Positions 33,600 through 46,587 are shown, numbered from the stretch's first letter. The stretch is 64,000 nucleotides of DNA from Tetrastigma voinierianum (GCA_016808115.1 JAEQBH010000193.1:2790001-2854000); one strand, 5' to 3'. A program made the numbers and translations. Notes: generated from the letters alone by a model not told the origin.

Positions 33600-34515
33600 T
33601 AAAAATTACATGTGTTTGAAAAAACTTATAAAGAATAACTTATAACCTTATAAGACCCATATAACTTATTTCAATAAGTTGTGAAGAAGCTTATAAAAAG
33701 AAGTTAAGAAAAGCATATAAAGAAGCCTAAAAACTGATCATCTTAATCATAACATTGTCTTCAAAAATAATGAAAAAATAGAAAACAATTTTAGCAAAAT
33801 TATGTAAAAAATAGATAAATTTTTTGAAAAATTATGTGAAAAATAATTCTGAAAAATAGAAAACAAATTCCAAAAAATAATGTAAAAAATAGGGGGAAAA
33901 ATATGTAAATTTTTCAAAAAATATGTAAAAATAGGGGGAAAAAATCTGAAAAATATGTAAATTTTACATATTTTTAAAAATATGTAAAAATAGGGGGAAA
34001 AATCTGAAAATAGAAAACAACTTCCGAAAAATATGTAAAAAATAGTTAAATTTTTCTGAAAATTATATAAAAAAATAGGAAAAAAATTTAAAATAAAAAA
34101 ATTAGAAAAAATCCTAAAATTATGTAAAAGGTAAAATTTTTGAAAAATTATGTAAGAAATAGGAAAACAATTTTGATATATAATTAAAAAATAAAAAAAA
34201 TTTATTGATGATGGAAATAATGATATTGATGATGAATTTCTTGATTTAGAATTAGATGCATATCCATGAGTGTTTATTTTGTTTTGGAACTTAGAATTCT
34301 TGTGATGATGGAAGCACTAATGATGTTTGATTTTTATGTTTAATGACCTTTACTTTATTATATTTTATTATTATATAAAAACTATAGACAATATTTAGGG
34401 AGATATATAATTTTTTATTTATATTAGGTAGGGTGCGTATTACTTAAAAAAGTCCAAGTGCGCCTTACACCTCAAGGCCCCAAGAAGCTTTTGCATCTCG
34501 GTGCTCCTTGCACCT
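33600..34515 (+). repeat. AT-rich interspersed element, copy 2 (opposite orientation)
   Basis: Forward counterpart of 22740-23560. About ten loose tandem blocks of 50-70 bp with GAAAATAGAAAACAA and GTAAAAATAGGGGGAAAAA (33770-34190) precede a segment whose forward frame at 34205-34265 reads as an acidic Asp/Glu-rich tail; it ends with a GCGCCTT...AAGGCCCC block at 34450-34480. The acidic tail hints at the end of a decayed transposase gene. Family not identified. Confidence 0.5.
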
Positions 34516-34763
34516 TAAGTAACTATGAGTTTATGGTACATCATGTTCCAATTTATAGAAAGCATCCCAAAGATTTTAACGAAGAAAAAAACCTAGAATA
34601 TTTTAGTTTTTACAATCTCTTTGATGTATATGAAATAAAAGTGAAGAGTAGAGTATGATTCATTAGCTATTTTATATACTAGAGATTACATGTGAATGAT
34701 AAATGTTTTCAGTATATAGTTAATCTTTACTTTATTTTTTATTTTTTTTTATCAAGGTTTTTA

Positions 34764-34902
<139 letters not shown>

Positions 34903-35528
34903 GTGTGTGACGGTCTGTGCAAACAAGAGCTGCATTCGACCCGGGAGGCCTGAACTCACCTGCTGACGAGGTCCTCACTCTTCTCCTTTTTTTTTTTTTT
35001 TTTTTGAATATTTTCGAATAATCCAAATACAATTACTTTTCCAAACACGTTTCTACGTAAATACCACTTTAACATAAAGGGGACCCATCATTTGATCACA
35101 AAACTCTTCTTTCATTCGATGTGACATTTCATGGCCCGTTTGGTCCATTTCCCACCCTCATACAATGCGACATTATTAGCCGTTTTCAATATCCAAATAT
35201 TTACATAAAACGTAATCAGAGTTCAATTTTCATAATAGCAAGCCAGATAAATGAAATGAATAATTTCATGTATGCATGTGACTTAGCTTTACTTATCTCT
35301 CTGTGACTTTGAATGATGACTCGATTCATCAAGTACCTACGCTCTCAGATTCATTCACTTGGTACCTACGCGATGATAAAAGTAACGAGCTAAGCATTTT
35401 CATGCTTAGTGGTTCTATATAATACTCTCTTCCATTTCAGTTTAAGTCAAATCATGCAATTTTTCTAACTCATGCTTTGAATCTTTTTGAATGATCAATG
35501 CAAATACAATACATATATTCATTTCATA
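34903..35528. other. Spacer before the CACTA element
   Basis: No gene recognised; a poly(T) tract lies at 34986-35005. Confidence 0.4.
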
Positions 35529-36440
35529 TACTACTAGAAAAATTGATTTTAGCTACTACAAAAAAGTAGTAGCTAAACTATTTATTTTAGTAGCTAAATT
35601 TCTTTAGCTACTAAATAGCTACTATAGGGCGTAGTAGCAAAATTCCTTGTAGCTAAGCTAATTTTAGCTACTAGTAGTAGCTATTAGCTACTGCTTTAGC
35701 TACTACAGAATGTCTTAGCTAATTAGCTACTACAGAATGTCATAGCTAATTAGCTACTAAAAATAATAGTACCTACAATGAAAAATGTAGTAGCTAAATT
35801 AGGTGAGGCGACTATATATAACTACTACTTAGCTACTATATTACATAGTAGGTAAATAGCTACTAACAATAGTAGTAGCTAATGTAAAGAATGTAATAGC
35901 TAACATAGTGAATATGACGATTATTTATAGCTACTAATTAGCTACTCACAATAATAGTAGCTACACTGAGAATACAAAGAGTTTACATTGTGTAATATAT
36001 AGCTACTACTTAGCTACTACATGACGTAGTAGCTATTTAGTGACTAAATTAGGTAGTAGCTAAGTATTATAGCTATATAACTACTAACATAATAGCTATA
36101 TAGGCATAGCTATTTAGCGACTGAAAAAATGTAGTAGCTATTTAGCTACTATGATAGTAGCAAAATTGTAATAGCTATTTACTAACTATTGTTTTGTAGT
36201 AGCTAAACAAAGTAGCTATTTAGCTACTAAGTTAGTAGCTAAATAGTAGTAGCTACGTGGTTAAAAAAATGTAGTAGCTAAGCAGAGTAGCCATTTCACT
36301 ACCGTGTTAGTAGCTTAATAGTAATAGTTATTTAGCAATTAATTTTTGTAGTAGCTAGGTAATGTAGCTATTTAGCTACTGAATTAGTAGCTAAACAGTA
36401 ATAGCTAGTTAGTGACTAAATTAAGGTAGTAACTAAATTT
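35529..36440. repeat. CACTA terminus and subterminal TAGCTACTA array
   Basis: Some 40 copies of TAGCTACTA/TAGTAGCTA in both orientations are packed into 900 bp, often as back-to-back palindromes (for example GTAGTAGCTAAATTAG near GACTATATATAAC). The left edge has the CACTA-type end. In this superfamily subterminal arrays bind the TnpA protein and are required in cis for transposition. Confidence 0.8.
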
Positions 36441-36660
36441 ATAATTAAATTATTAGAACCTTAAAACAAATAATAAAAAAATTAAATTGATAAGATCCTA
36501 TTACCGCAAAAACTAACGTCCATCGAATAACATAAACCAAAATAACGTGTACTAAATCTCATGTTCTAGATAGCTATACAATAGACAAAAAAAGTTCAAC
36601 AACAGGAATGTTCACATATCACCTATGGGGGGATCATTTGTGGTGGGGTCATTTGTAGGG

Positions 36661-36902
36661 GGGTCATTCCACATGTGGAGCTGTAGTTGATGAGGAGACC
36701 TGTGTCGATTGAGCTAAAGCCCTCAGTAGAGCCTTAACCTCATCAAGTTGATCTTGTAGCACTTTAACCTTAGTATCCACTTCCTCTCGCACCTCTTGTC
36801 GTAACCTGTCCTTGAGCCGCTCACGCAGCCCAAGATCATTCCCCGGATGAGCATGCGCGGAATGGTAAGATGGGCCACCCGCGGTATATCGGAAAGATCG
36901 TC
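36661..36902 (-). pseudogene. TnpA-like protein, C-terminal exon of CACTA element 1
   Basis: From about 36902 down to a TGA at about 36666 the minus strand gives one open frame: a Tyr/Ser/His-rich stretch (YTAGGPSYHSAHAHPG), then a charged coiled-coil segment (RERLKDRLRQEVREEV, then DQLDEVKALL) and a Ser/Thr tail. This is the usual C-terminal layout of plant TnpA-like (Transposase_24 type) CACTA proteins. The frame continues at 46588 on the far side of CACTA element 2. Confidence 0.75.
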
Positions 36903-36947
36903 ACCTAATTCGATATGAGTCCAAATTGCGCAAGGAAAAAGTTAATC

Positions 36948-37210
36948 AATGACACGCGACGCGCTATCGAAGAGTTACAATGACGCTTCCCTGAAGCAAC
37001 ATGGTCTCGCCTGTCATTGTATAAGTTTACACATAATGACGCTTATTTTGAGCGTCATCTTTGTGAATCAAAACTATGACATTCATTTGAAGCATCATTC
37101 TCTACTCGAAATGTTTCAATCTAATAACTTAACTATGACACTTATTTGAGTGTCATTGATTTTTATATGTTTTTGTTTTAGAATCATGACACTCATTACA
37201 AGTGTCATCA
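36948..37210. repeat. Subterminal inverted-unit array of CACTA element 2
   Basis: Units such as AATGACGCTTATTTTGAGCG with TCAT, and ATGACACTTATTTGAGTGTC with AT, and ATGACACTCATTACAAGTGT with CAT. Each is a small palindrome; comparable motifs recur near the right end (46338, 46380, 46437, 46497). Confidence 0.7.
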
Positions 37211-39504
37211 TTTTTATCACATTAAAAATCATATTTTCATTAATTTCATTGGCTATAAATCCTGATATAACAATATAATTATTGAAAATGTACACATAAT
37301 ATGAAAGTAAGATAGAGGAGAAAAAAAATATCAGAGTCATATGGATAAAGCTACAAAGCTATCGATATATACATTGATCCAAAATTACAACAATATTCTT
37401 AACAAGTTTAATAGATTCTATGGGTAGGAGTACAAAATGTTCTTTAATTTGTTGGTAGTGGACTATCTTTCTATGGGAAAGTGCTAAGCACATCAAAATC
37501 ACTACATGTTCATCCGTTCAGCTCAAATGTGGAAATTAAGTTTTTGTATATCAAAAACCAAGCAAAAAACTTTGTAGAGTACCAACTAGACTAAGACATC
37601 GATTTATTATTTTGATGAGTGCTAGTGTGGTAATTTTCAAGGTATTAAATGAACATTGAACTCAAATTAGAATAATACCTTGCCGGAAAAGAACTCCATC
37701 AATGAAAACTTGTAAGATGCAAACCGACCTGATGGAAACTGACCTGTAGAAAAAAGAGAATGACATAAAACAAAAAGGTTGACACAACATTATGTACATT
37801 TTTAATATCTGAAAACTAACAAAGTGCTTCATAATAACAAGAATCATAGAATATATAACCATATACTTAGGTATAACTTTATAAACTAGAAATAAGTAAA
37901 GTATTAAAGCCTAAACAAAAAGTGAAATTCAATTTATTCTAGAAGGCTCTTGCCAGAATTGAAATTTCAAATAAAAAATATACAAAAATGGATTAAATAT
38001 TAGTAGCATAAAGGAAATCCAATAGTCAACGAAAAGACATAAAGTTTCCAATGTCAATGGAAAAGCGAGATATCTCAGATACACTTAAGATCAACCAAAA
38101 AACAATCGATTATTGATTCGACCATAACGTGATTTTTCAGCTTCCCAAAATAACATTCCTGCATCTTGAAAGCAATTATAATAAGATAATAAACTCAAAA
38201 GAGGCAAGAAATGGATCTAAAACAGGCAAGGATAGTACCATAAATAAGTCAACCTAATCACTATTTTAATTTCTATTTTGTCATGAGGGAAAGAAGATTC
38301 AAAATCAAAGATAAAAAGGAGCAAAGAAAGCACCAAACAATTGTTATGTCAAATTTATAAAATCTCCTAACCTCCACAAATACAAAAAAAAAAATTTAAC
38401 AATAAGTTATATTTTTTTATATGAAGTTAAACTCATCCACTACAAGTAAAATGATAAAAAGTTCATAACATGTATTTATTTTGAATGAAAATAAGAAACT
38501 CGACCCAAGCCCTAATGGATCGCGAGCCTTTGTAGTAGTGGTATAGAAGAACACCTACCGCTAGGCAACTGGTTGCTATTAAATGAGCTAAACAGGGATT
38601 GATGGAGGGTGGTTTGGAGTTCAAAACTCAATCAGCTTCTATCAAGAGTTCAATACCTCCCGAGACCTATCACGTAAGAGTTGAGTTCATCATGAAGCAT
38701 ATTAATAAGAATTCTAATTTTATTCCTCTACGTATGAGAGTTCATGTTATTCATCACAACACATCAAATAAAAAATAGAGGGGACAAACTGAATGCAAGC
38801 TAAACAGTGTTCACCTAGTTTAAGTCCATCTAGGAAAATTAGTAGATTATGTCATTTTCTAATTGTTGTTGCAATCCCCTTTAGCCTTGCCCCTTCCCCT
38901 GCCCAAATTCTAATTACACACTTCGTGAAAATTACATAATACTCTTCCATGTTGAACATTAATATGAGAAAATGGAGATGGACTAAGAATGAGAAAAAGA
39001 ATGGAATACGTGGGAGGAGGAAGAAACCCATGACAATCTCTCTTTCCTAATCTACATATTACCTATGCAAAGAAATCAAAGGGATAGGAGGTAAAACTCA
39101 TGATCAAGGTAGCACTCCAATTCCTCCAAAGGTCTGGATGCTATAAACAAGCTATCAAATTCTATTATCCAAAGAATTTTATGTGACTAGGACTTTCTTA
39201 TATATTAGAAAAAACTAATTAAGTGAAATTTAATTACAAAATATAAATTGACTTAAAGAAATGTCTAGCAGAACAAATATATTAGGGACACTATGTTGAC
39301 TTAAAAGGATACAATACCTTAACCTAATTTTGTATATAAAAACAAATGAAAAGTATATAAATAAAATCGAAGATAAATATAGTTCTAATTCCTGAATACT
39401 TTACATGGACCTAGCAATGTCGAGGATGCTTGATTATGATTGTTTTTAAAGCAAACTATGGCTCTAATCTATTTGTTTGAGAAAGGATCCAAGCTTATAA
39501 CTTT
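37211..39504. other. Interior of CACTA element 2 (left part)
   Basis: AT-rich, many stops in all frames, no recognised coding domain. A second CACTA-like end (TTTGTAGTAGTG, 38529-38540) occurs here without a partner. Confidence 0.45.
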
Positions 39505-39509
39505 ATTAC

Positions 39510-39765
39510 TGATAAACATAATATTTAATATTGATGGACAAAACAAGAATTCATATGAACAAATGGATGAGTTGCAAAGAGTTTAGGCTTTGACATTTGC
39601 CACTCCGCCACAATACAAAGAAAAGATGTATATATAGACTAAGAGATAAACCCTAAAGCTATTAAAGTTAATAAAAGACTTAGCTTCTACCTTTAAAAGT
39701 AAAGTAGTCTATAAAAAGAGAAATGCATCATGGGGCATCTATAACACTTATTATAATATTTAATA
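39510..39765 (-). repeat. 3' LTR of the nested copia
   Basis: Plus strand starts TGATAAACATAATATTTAAT and ends TTATTATAATATTTAATA; aligned with 44183-44445. Confidence 0.9.
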
Positions 39766-39799
39766 TCCCCTCAACTCACGATACGTAATAAGCGAGTTT

Positions 39800-41180
39800 G
39801 CTAGATAAAACGAAAAACGCGTAGATAGAGTGTGATTTTTGTAAAACAAGTCGGTAAGCCAGATAGAAGTTAAGGAACGAAAGGTAATGTTAACGTGCCG
39901 TCCGGTAAAATGATGTCGAATGACATGACAATCAATCTCAATATGCTCGGGTCCGCCTCGTGGAAAAATGTACTCGAAAGCAATTTGATAGCACTCTTAT
40001 TATCACAATATAATGGAGTAGGTTGATGAAGAAAAACATCTTACATCCGCAAGCAACCATCGTAACCAAACTATCTCATGTGCAAGAGAAGCCATGCACG
40101 ATACCGCTCTCGTGGAAGATCTAGAGATAACATCTTGTTTCTTGCTCTTCCACGAAATGAGAGAATCCCCCCAAAAATACAAAAACCAGTAGTCGATTTG
40201 CGATCCGTAGGATCACTAGCCCAATCAAAGCATCAGAATAAGCATGCAACTCCAAGGATGAGGTAGAAGAAAGTAAGAGACTCTTAAACTCAGTACCTCG
40301 AAGATACCTCAAAATACGAAGAACAAAGAATTTCAATGAACCTGAGTAGTGAAGCAACAAACCTGACTAACTATATGAAGACATGCAATGTCGACGAGTA
40401 ATGGTAAGATAAAACCAAACTACCAACAATGCACGATATAACCGTGGATCCGGTGAAAGGAGAACCATCGGCGTAGTAACGAGCATTAATCTCAATAGAG
40501 TATCGTTAAATCCGATTATCGCGATACGAGACCGCTTCAAATATATCGAGATGTACTTAGATTGAGAAAGAAGATAACCCTTCTCGGGAGAAGATGCAAC
40601 TTCAATACCCAAAAAGTGCAACGAGTGAGCCCAACTTCTTCATTGCAAAACAACGAAATAACTCTGCCTTTAACATTAGAATACCATCATCATCACCAAG
40701 AACAATCATATCATCAACATATAAAAAGAGCGCACGCACCAAAGAGGAGTACATCTAACAAATAATGCGTGAATCATGATCAAGCAGGGATCGAAACCAA
40801 GTGAGGTAATAACAGAGAAAACTTTTCTCAAACCAGCTCGAGGGAGCTTGTTTCAGGACGCTCATAGGCGGCTTTTCTCGGAAGCTTGCAAACTTCACCA
40901 GCCGATGAAAAACCCCAGAGTGAGGAACCATATAGACTTTTCTTGAAGATTCCATTTAAAAGGCATTTTTAACATCCATTTGAGTAATATGCCAATGACT
41001 ATCAAGCAAATCATAATAAGAGTACGACCGTAGTCATTTTTGCAACAGAGCAAAAGTCTCCTCATAATCCATACGAGCATTGTTGTGAATATCCCTTTAG
41101 CAACCAATCGAGCTTTATACCTTCAACAGATCCATCGTGACGAGTCTTTAATTTTATAGACCCAATCGAGAACCAATGGC
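39800..41180 (-). pseudogene. Copia reverse transcriptase and RNase H, degenerate
   Basis: Minus-strand blocks in order: a VYMVP motif near 40930 followed by an LKQAPSSWFEK block (about 40835, the usual LKQAPR-W-) of the RT palm; FLGIEVASS and YLLSQSKYI near 40610-40560; then ILRYLRGT and LLLSSTSSLELHAYSDA (about 40305-40230) of the RT-RNase H junction; and FLGG near 40150. Stops and frame changes separate every block. Confidence 0.85.
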
Positions 41181-41699
41181 ACGTTTAATCGGAGGTAGAG
41201 GCACCAAATCCCCAAGTATGTGTCCGATGTAGAGCAATGAAGTTCTCACCATGCATACGCTAAAGTGGATCAACGCCTCTTTATAGGACACAAAGGCTCG
41301 TAGAGACGATGAACTAAGCTTGAAAAAGAGACAAAAGAACTAGAGTAAATAAGAATAAATAAAATCAGTTGTTGGAGTGGACTTACTTACTACGAGTAGG
41401 TAACTAGGGAGAAACAGACGTAGTCTCGTAAGATGATCGAAAGTACCGTGAGAAGCGAGAGGAAGCTTTAGGCATGTCAGGAGCTAAAGTACTAAAGATC
41501 CGATGAAATAGTAGTTGAACTCTCGCAAGAATTATGATCGAAGAGTAGGATGACTGGAACATCAAATGTGGGGAACAATAGCATCATGACTACAAGAAAA
41601 GGATCAATACGACAAGATCGCACTTAGTCATGTTATGAGCACTAGCAGAATAGGGGAAAATACGATATATGTTCAAGAAATACAACATGACGCGAAACA

Positions 41700-42720
41700 T
41701 ATAATTTCGACCGATCGGATCAAAACAACTAATATCCTCACCGCACCAACTCCTAGAAAACACAAATAGTTATTTAAAGACAAATCATTACGCTCAACTG
41801 GAGGTCAAGAACAAAACATGTAGAACCAAAAACACGAAGAATAAGAAATAATCAGGAGCATGTCTTATATAATTTTTCAAAATGGGCATTACAACCCTCA
41901 ATTGTGAGAGGTTGGAATTTATTAATCAAATGAGTCAGCAAGAAGGACCCGCTTCTCCCCTAAAATTCACTAGAACATCAAGACAATAAAAGAGATCTAG
42001 CAATAACACGCTCATGTTTTTCTTCTAAAGAACACCATTTTGTTCAGGAGTATCGGTACAAGAAGTTTGATGAATTGTCCCATCTAAAGCAAGTAAATCA
42101 GTAAAAGCATGAGAAGTATATCACCCAAATTACATCTAAAACACTGATAACAGAGGAATGCCGTGTTTTAATGAGAATTAAAAATCATTGAATATACTTA
42201 GAAAATCGTAACGTTTTTTCATAAGATAAACTCAAAGAATAACGAGTGCAATCATCAATAAAGGAAACATAATACCCCGTGATTCCTCCTTTGCGGTAAT
42301 AGGAGAAGTGACTCCCATACATCGTAATGAACAAGATCAAACGGAGCAAGAGAAATGTAAGGCTTTACAAAGGCAGTGCAAAATTCCGCCAATTTGCAAC
42401 CACAACAACTGGAATACATTACAAGGTTTCACATTGCCCAAGGCCCTGTAGAGAAGCTAGAACCTGTAAACGATGCGTGAACATGACCAAGGCGAGAATG
42501 CCACAAATAAAGATGACAAGAATCACTCAAACGAAAGGAAGACAACTCAACACTAGAAACAGTCGCAACATCCGGTACTTTTAAGCTCATCCAACATATA
42601 GTCTTCCTTTCCTACGGCCGGTCCCAATCGCCTCCGTGGATCATGTCCCGCACATAACAAGCGAAGAAGAAAAAACTAAATATCCGCATTCACAAAGTCG
42701 ACTAACAGAACGAGATTTAT
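41700..42720 (-). pseudogene. Copia integrase and pre-integrase region, degenerate
   Basis: Minus strand near 42350-42315 reads PFDLVHYDVW, then GYYVSFIDDCTR (42285-42245), both conserved in the copia integrase core with two of its acidic residues. Further on, HQTSCTDTPEQNGV lies at about 42070-42030, the block around the third catalytic region. The GRLYV-type pre-integrase motif is near 42610. Frames shift between blocks. Confidence 0.85.
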
Positions 42721-43950
42721 AGCAAGTTTAGAATATAGTAGACATCGAATGGACAAACATGGTGTAACAATAGACCCACAACTCCGCTAAAGGTATAGGA
42801 GTGCCATCGCAAATAATACCGACACATGAATAATGAGATAAAGAAACAAATGATGACAAATCGTGTGACATATGATGTGAAGCGCTTTAATTCAAGACCC
42901 ATAAAATCGAGATGTAAATTGAGAACAAGAGGATACAAACTATAGGAGAGGATACAGATGGTGGCATGCTATTGTGCCGCAAGGAACTTTGAAACTCGGC
43001 CAAGCATGATGGATCTAATGATGGAGGAAGATGGCAAGATTAGGATTGGGGGCGGTCTCGAGTAAATCGGCCTCCAAGGCGATGCCGCGTGATGGTGGAT
43101 GTATAAAAGGTGTTCGTTGTTGAGGAAACGTTTCGACCGGTGGGGTCGTGATTTACCTCTCGCTCAACAATATAGACACCGTGGATTTCCAAATCGACTT
43201 CACTACGTAAAACGACATTCATTCAGCAATGTGAGTACGTGATCTAAACCGAGTATTACCAATAGCCTCGTGAGGGACCGCAAAAAACAGAGGAGGTCAA
43301 TATAGGAGTATCTTTTCTCAGATGAGACTTAAGCCAGACTCCTCAAATGAACGCCAATAACTACCGAATCAACAAGGCAGCGGATTTGCGATGCAGACAC
43401 CCCACGAAGGCCCTCAAAATCATCACGAAGAGCCATCAAAATTGAACCAAACGCCGCTTCTTCTCTTTCCGCAATATATGGAGCAAAAAGCCCAATCATG
43501 CATTCCTCGCTAGTGCTAATTGGTCCCATAAACTGGCTATAGCATCATATAAAATTCCCGCACACTCATATTTTTCTCGTTGTAAACATCAATATCAATT
43601 TCCAACTCCGATAATTGCTTTGCAAACAGATCAAATAACTCTCGCCAATAATCCTAAACTTCCTTAGCAGCCAAATTTCGCCAATTGCATTCCTATTGTG
43701 TGCTTCATTGCACTATTAACTAAGTGATGATCTTTTGAATTATCGTATTCCCAAACACTACCAATTCATATAATTTTCTGCCTTCTCATCCCTAGGTTTA
43801 ACGAAAGTTCCAGAAACATAACCCCATAATTTCTTGCCTTTCAAAAAAAATTTTTCATCACATAATCTAATATATGTATAATTTTTCCCAACTGAATTGC
43901 ATACCAAATTGACTCCTAAGAGAATCATCTCTACCCTCACCATCTCAACA
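42721..43950 (-). pseudogene. Copia gag and protease, degenerate
   Basis: The N-terminal Gag block FLKGKKLWGYVSGTFVKPRD (43860-43800) matches the UBN2-type copia Gag; a second block ALRDDFEGLRG lies at about 43440-43405. The protease region is at about 42900-42720, with the segment before VYYILNL kept but the D-S-G active-site motif not readable in one frame. Stops throughout. Confidence 0.75.
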
Positions 43951-44182
43951 AAACTAACAAGAAATAATAATAAGATGCCAAGAGTCGAATCAAACCAGAA
44001 GTCAAGATGAAGGTAAATCGATCAGAGTGAGCATCAACTCGTGAACCTGGGAAGCACCGATCCGTAATCGTCACAACAAGAACTCATAAAAAAATTTTTT
44101 TTTTTTTAGGGCTCCGCTCCGAACCCCGGCCAACTCGCGAAAGCTATGGATGAGATACAAATTGATGGAGGCTCTGATACCA

Positions 44183-44445
44183 TGATAAACATAATATTTA
44201 ATATTGATGACAAAACAAGAATTCATATATGAACAAATGGATGAGTTATGAAAAGAGTAGCTAGGTTTTTACATTGATGAAGCAATTTCGCCACAATACA
44301 AAGAAAAGATGTATATATAGACTAAGAGATAAAACCCTAAAGCTATTAAAGCCATTAAAAGACTAGTCTACCCCTTAAAAGCAAAGTGAGAATTAAGGAA
44401 GAGAAATGACTATAGTACCCATAACACTTATTATAATATTTAACA
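44183..44445 (-). repeat. 5' LTR of the nested copia
   Basis: Directly follows the primer-binding site (complement of GCTCTGATACCA, 44171-44182) and is followed by the TSD copy ATTAC (44446-44450). Confidence 0.9.
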
Positions 44446-44450
44446 ATTAC

Positions 44451-46329
44451 ATGATAGCATCTTGTTAGACCTTTAAAAAACAAGAAGCAGTGTTGTTGAT
44501 TGTTGATGTTTCTTGAGAAATAAATTTAAAAAAAAAATGACATCATTTTAAAAAATGTAATAGTTTAATGAGCACATGTTTTTAACTAAACATGCTTTAT
44601 AATTAATGTAAAACACCTAAGTAGTCCTTCAAAAATGGTATTTCTATGTCTTTGGAAAGCATGTACGTTGTCGCTATAATTCTTACATCGCTCTAAGTGA
44701 ATAAAAAACTTTAAGCCCTTATTGCTAAATTTCCTGTATTTATCAAGAGCTTTAATTACAACAAGACTTTTGAAAATTTAAAGTAATCTGACTCTACTTA
44801 TTTAAAGGAAAAATTCAAAATAATCAAACACATCAAATTTTTATTTTTAATGACAAATCTAAAAATCTCATTCATATCTCTTCGATGAGTCATAGCTTCC
44901 TTTTATATGAAAATCTTGTTAAAATAACATTTGACATGTTGCAAATCTCTCACCATACGATGCAAGTTTTAACAATATCAATCGCACAAATCATATAACA
45001 AAAACTAATACAAAACAAGATGATGTTACAATAAAAGGATGATGCAAATTATCGCTCATTTTATGCATTCCAGTTCGAGAGTTCCTTCCCTAAGATCCAC
45101 TTTAATTACCCGAATTATTTCACCATCTTCTTTCAGGTTATCAATGAAATGCAGACATGTTGAAAATGGGAATCAATTTTTATAAATGAAAAGAAGAAAA
45201 ATAGGATCTAGAAAATAAAGAGGGAGACAAATGGAGAAAACCCTATAAATTGATAAAGTCACTGCATCACATTCATAAAATAAGAAGAAAACAAAACCAA
45301 AACCACAATTTAACTTCACAGCAAAAAAGGAAAAGAGAACACATTGTTAGGCGGCTGAGGTTTTGGTGATGTTTAAGAGCCGAGTTGTCTAATAACCTTA
45401 AATCATAGTGTTGTGCCAACTTCACACCAAATGTGAGCGGGCTTGCAGAAGAAGATGAAATTTGGGGGTGCATCGTTCTACAATAAGACATTAACAACAA
45501 ATGAAGAGGGATACCTCATTCGAAGAGAAAAAAAATCGATTTTCAAAATCAAATCCCCTTCCAAGAGAAAATGAAGAAATCATACCTCGTTCGAGGAATG
45601 ACAAAAACATAAACAATATTTCTTTTTATATGAATTCTCTAAAGCACATAACTTTGTAAGAACTACCGACGGTAGTGCTAGAAATGCCCAACGAGATTTG
45701 GCCAAGGGAATCCAAAAACAGAGGTAGAGACTTCTAAACCTAGAAACCTGTCCGACAAGAAATAGGACCTTAGAGTAATTTCAAGTTTATCACAAATGTC
45801 AAGTCTCTTGAGATGAACAAGATTAAGAAGGGTATTTCTAGCATTGACAAAATCATAGAGACATCAAGAAAGCACCATAGTTGTGAAATGAATGTTACCA
45901 GTAAATAGGGAGTTGTGAACGTATACCTGAGAGACCCATTTTCCTTCCTTCTGAAAAATGCAAAAAAAAAACCTTTATTGGTATTTAGTCTCACTGCTTT
46001 TTGAAGTATCCCCACCAAAAATGCTATCTAAACCAAAAATGTTCCTCACCGACAAAGCATTTCTTTGAAATAACCTCACTAGCTTACAATAAAACCCACC
46101 CCCATTATCAAAGAAAAGCTCCCAACTTGCTCCTAAATCTTCCTTTATCTTTCTTTAAAATCTCCAATCTATCGGTTGAGACAAAAATCACCCCAAATCG
46201 TAGAGATTTTCTCCCAGCTTCTCCCAAAAATACTCCCATGGAGAGCCCCCAAATGCTAAGGGGTATCGAAATATGAAAGATAGGGTTTTAGGAGTTTTAC
46301 AAAAATAGGAAAACAATGGTATTTATACC
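44451..46329. other. Interior of CACTA element 2 (right part)
   Basis: AT-rich and non-coding; no domain recognised. Confidence 0.45.
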
Positions 46330-46587
46330 TTACACGATGACGCATAAGGAAAATGTCAAGGTCCTTGTATTTTTTTCCATGTCATTGGAAAAGTGCCAAG
46401 ATTGAGTCTACACCTCATTTTAAATCACTTCGAACTATGACACCTTCAATAAGAATCATGGTAATAAAAATACTCAAGATATCGACTTTTAAATTACGGT
46501 CATTGAAATTTAATATTAACTCTATTACTGACATTTCTTTAGAAGCCACAATGCATGAGGCGCTAAATTTTAATTTTTGTAGTAGTG

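Larger units (their letters stand above)
39510..44445 (-). mobile_element. Ty1/copia element with perfect TSD, nested in CACTA element 2
   Basis: LTRs at 39510-39765 and 44183-44445 (256 and 263 bp); perfect TSD ATTAC at 39505-39509 and 44446-44450. On the minus strand the sequence beside the right LTR is TGGTATCAGAGCCTCC, the initiator-methionine tRNA primer-binding site, and beside the left LTR the polypurine tract GTTGAGGGGAT. The protein order on the minus strand is gag, protease, integrase, reverse transcriptase, RNase H, which defines copia. Frames are broken by many stops and shifts. Confidence 0.9.
36903..46587. mobile_element. CACTA element 2 (non-autonomous), inserted in the TnpA-like gene
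   Basis: The right end reads TTTTTGTAGTAGTG (46574-46587), a clean CACTA terminus; the left end at 36903 is degraded (ACCTAATTCG). A 3-bp TSD, GTC, stands at 36900-36902 and 46588-46590, as expected of CACTA elements. Collapsing one GTC copy restores the TnpA-like frame apart from one in-frame stop. Both subterminal zones carry a different repeat from element 1: inverted TGAC(G/A)CT...AG(C/T)GTCAT units (36948-37210 and 46330-46550). No transposase was recognised inside; without the nested copia it is about 4.7 kb. Confidence 0.75.

Noticed and set aside
35550..36440. CRISPR-like array
   Set aside because: Repeats are irregularly spaced 9-base palindromes in both orientations with no spacers of constant length, inside a plant CACTA terminus.
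38529..38540. Possible third CACTA terminus (TTTGTAGTAGTG)
   Set aside because: No partner end, TSD or subterminal array found with it; recorded as an isolated motif within CACTA element 2.
35529..46587. Pairing the 35529 end with the 46587 end as one CACTA element
   Set aside because: The terminal 20-25 bases are similar, but the flanks ATA and GTC differ, the subterminal repeats differ, and the GTC duplicates plus the continuing TnpA-like frame place the left end of the second element at 36903.
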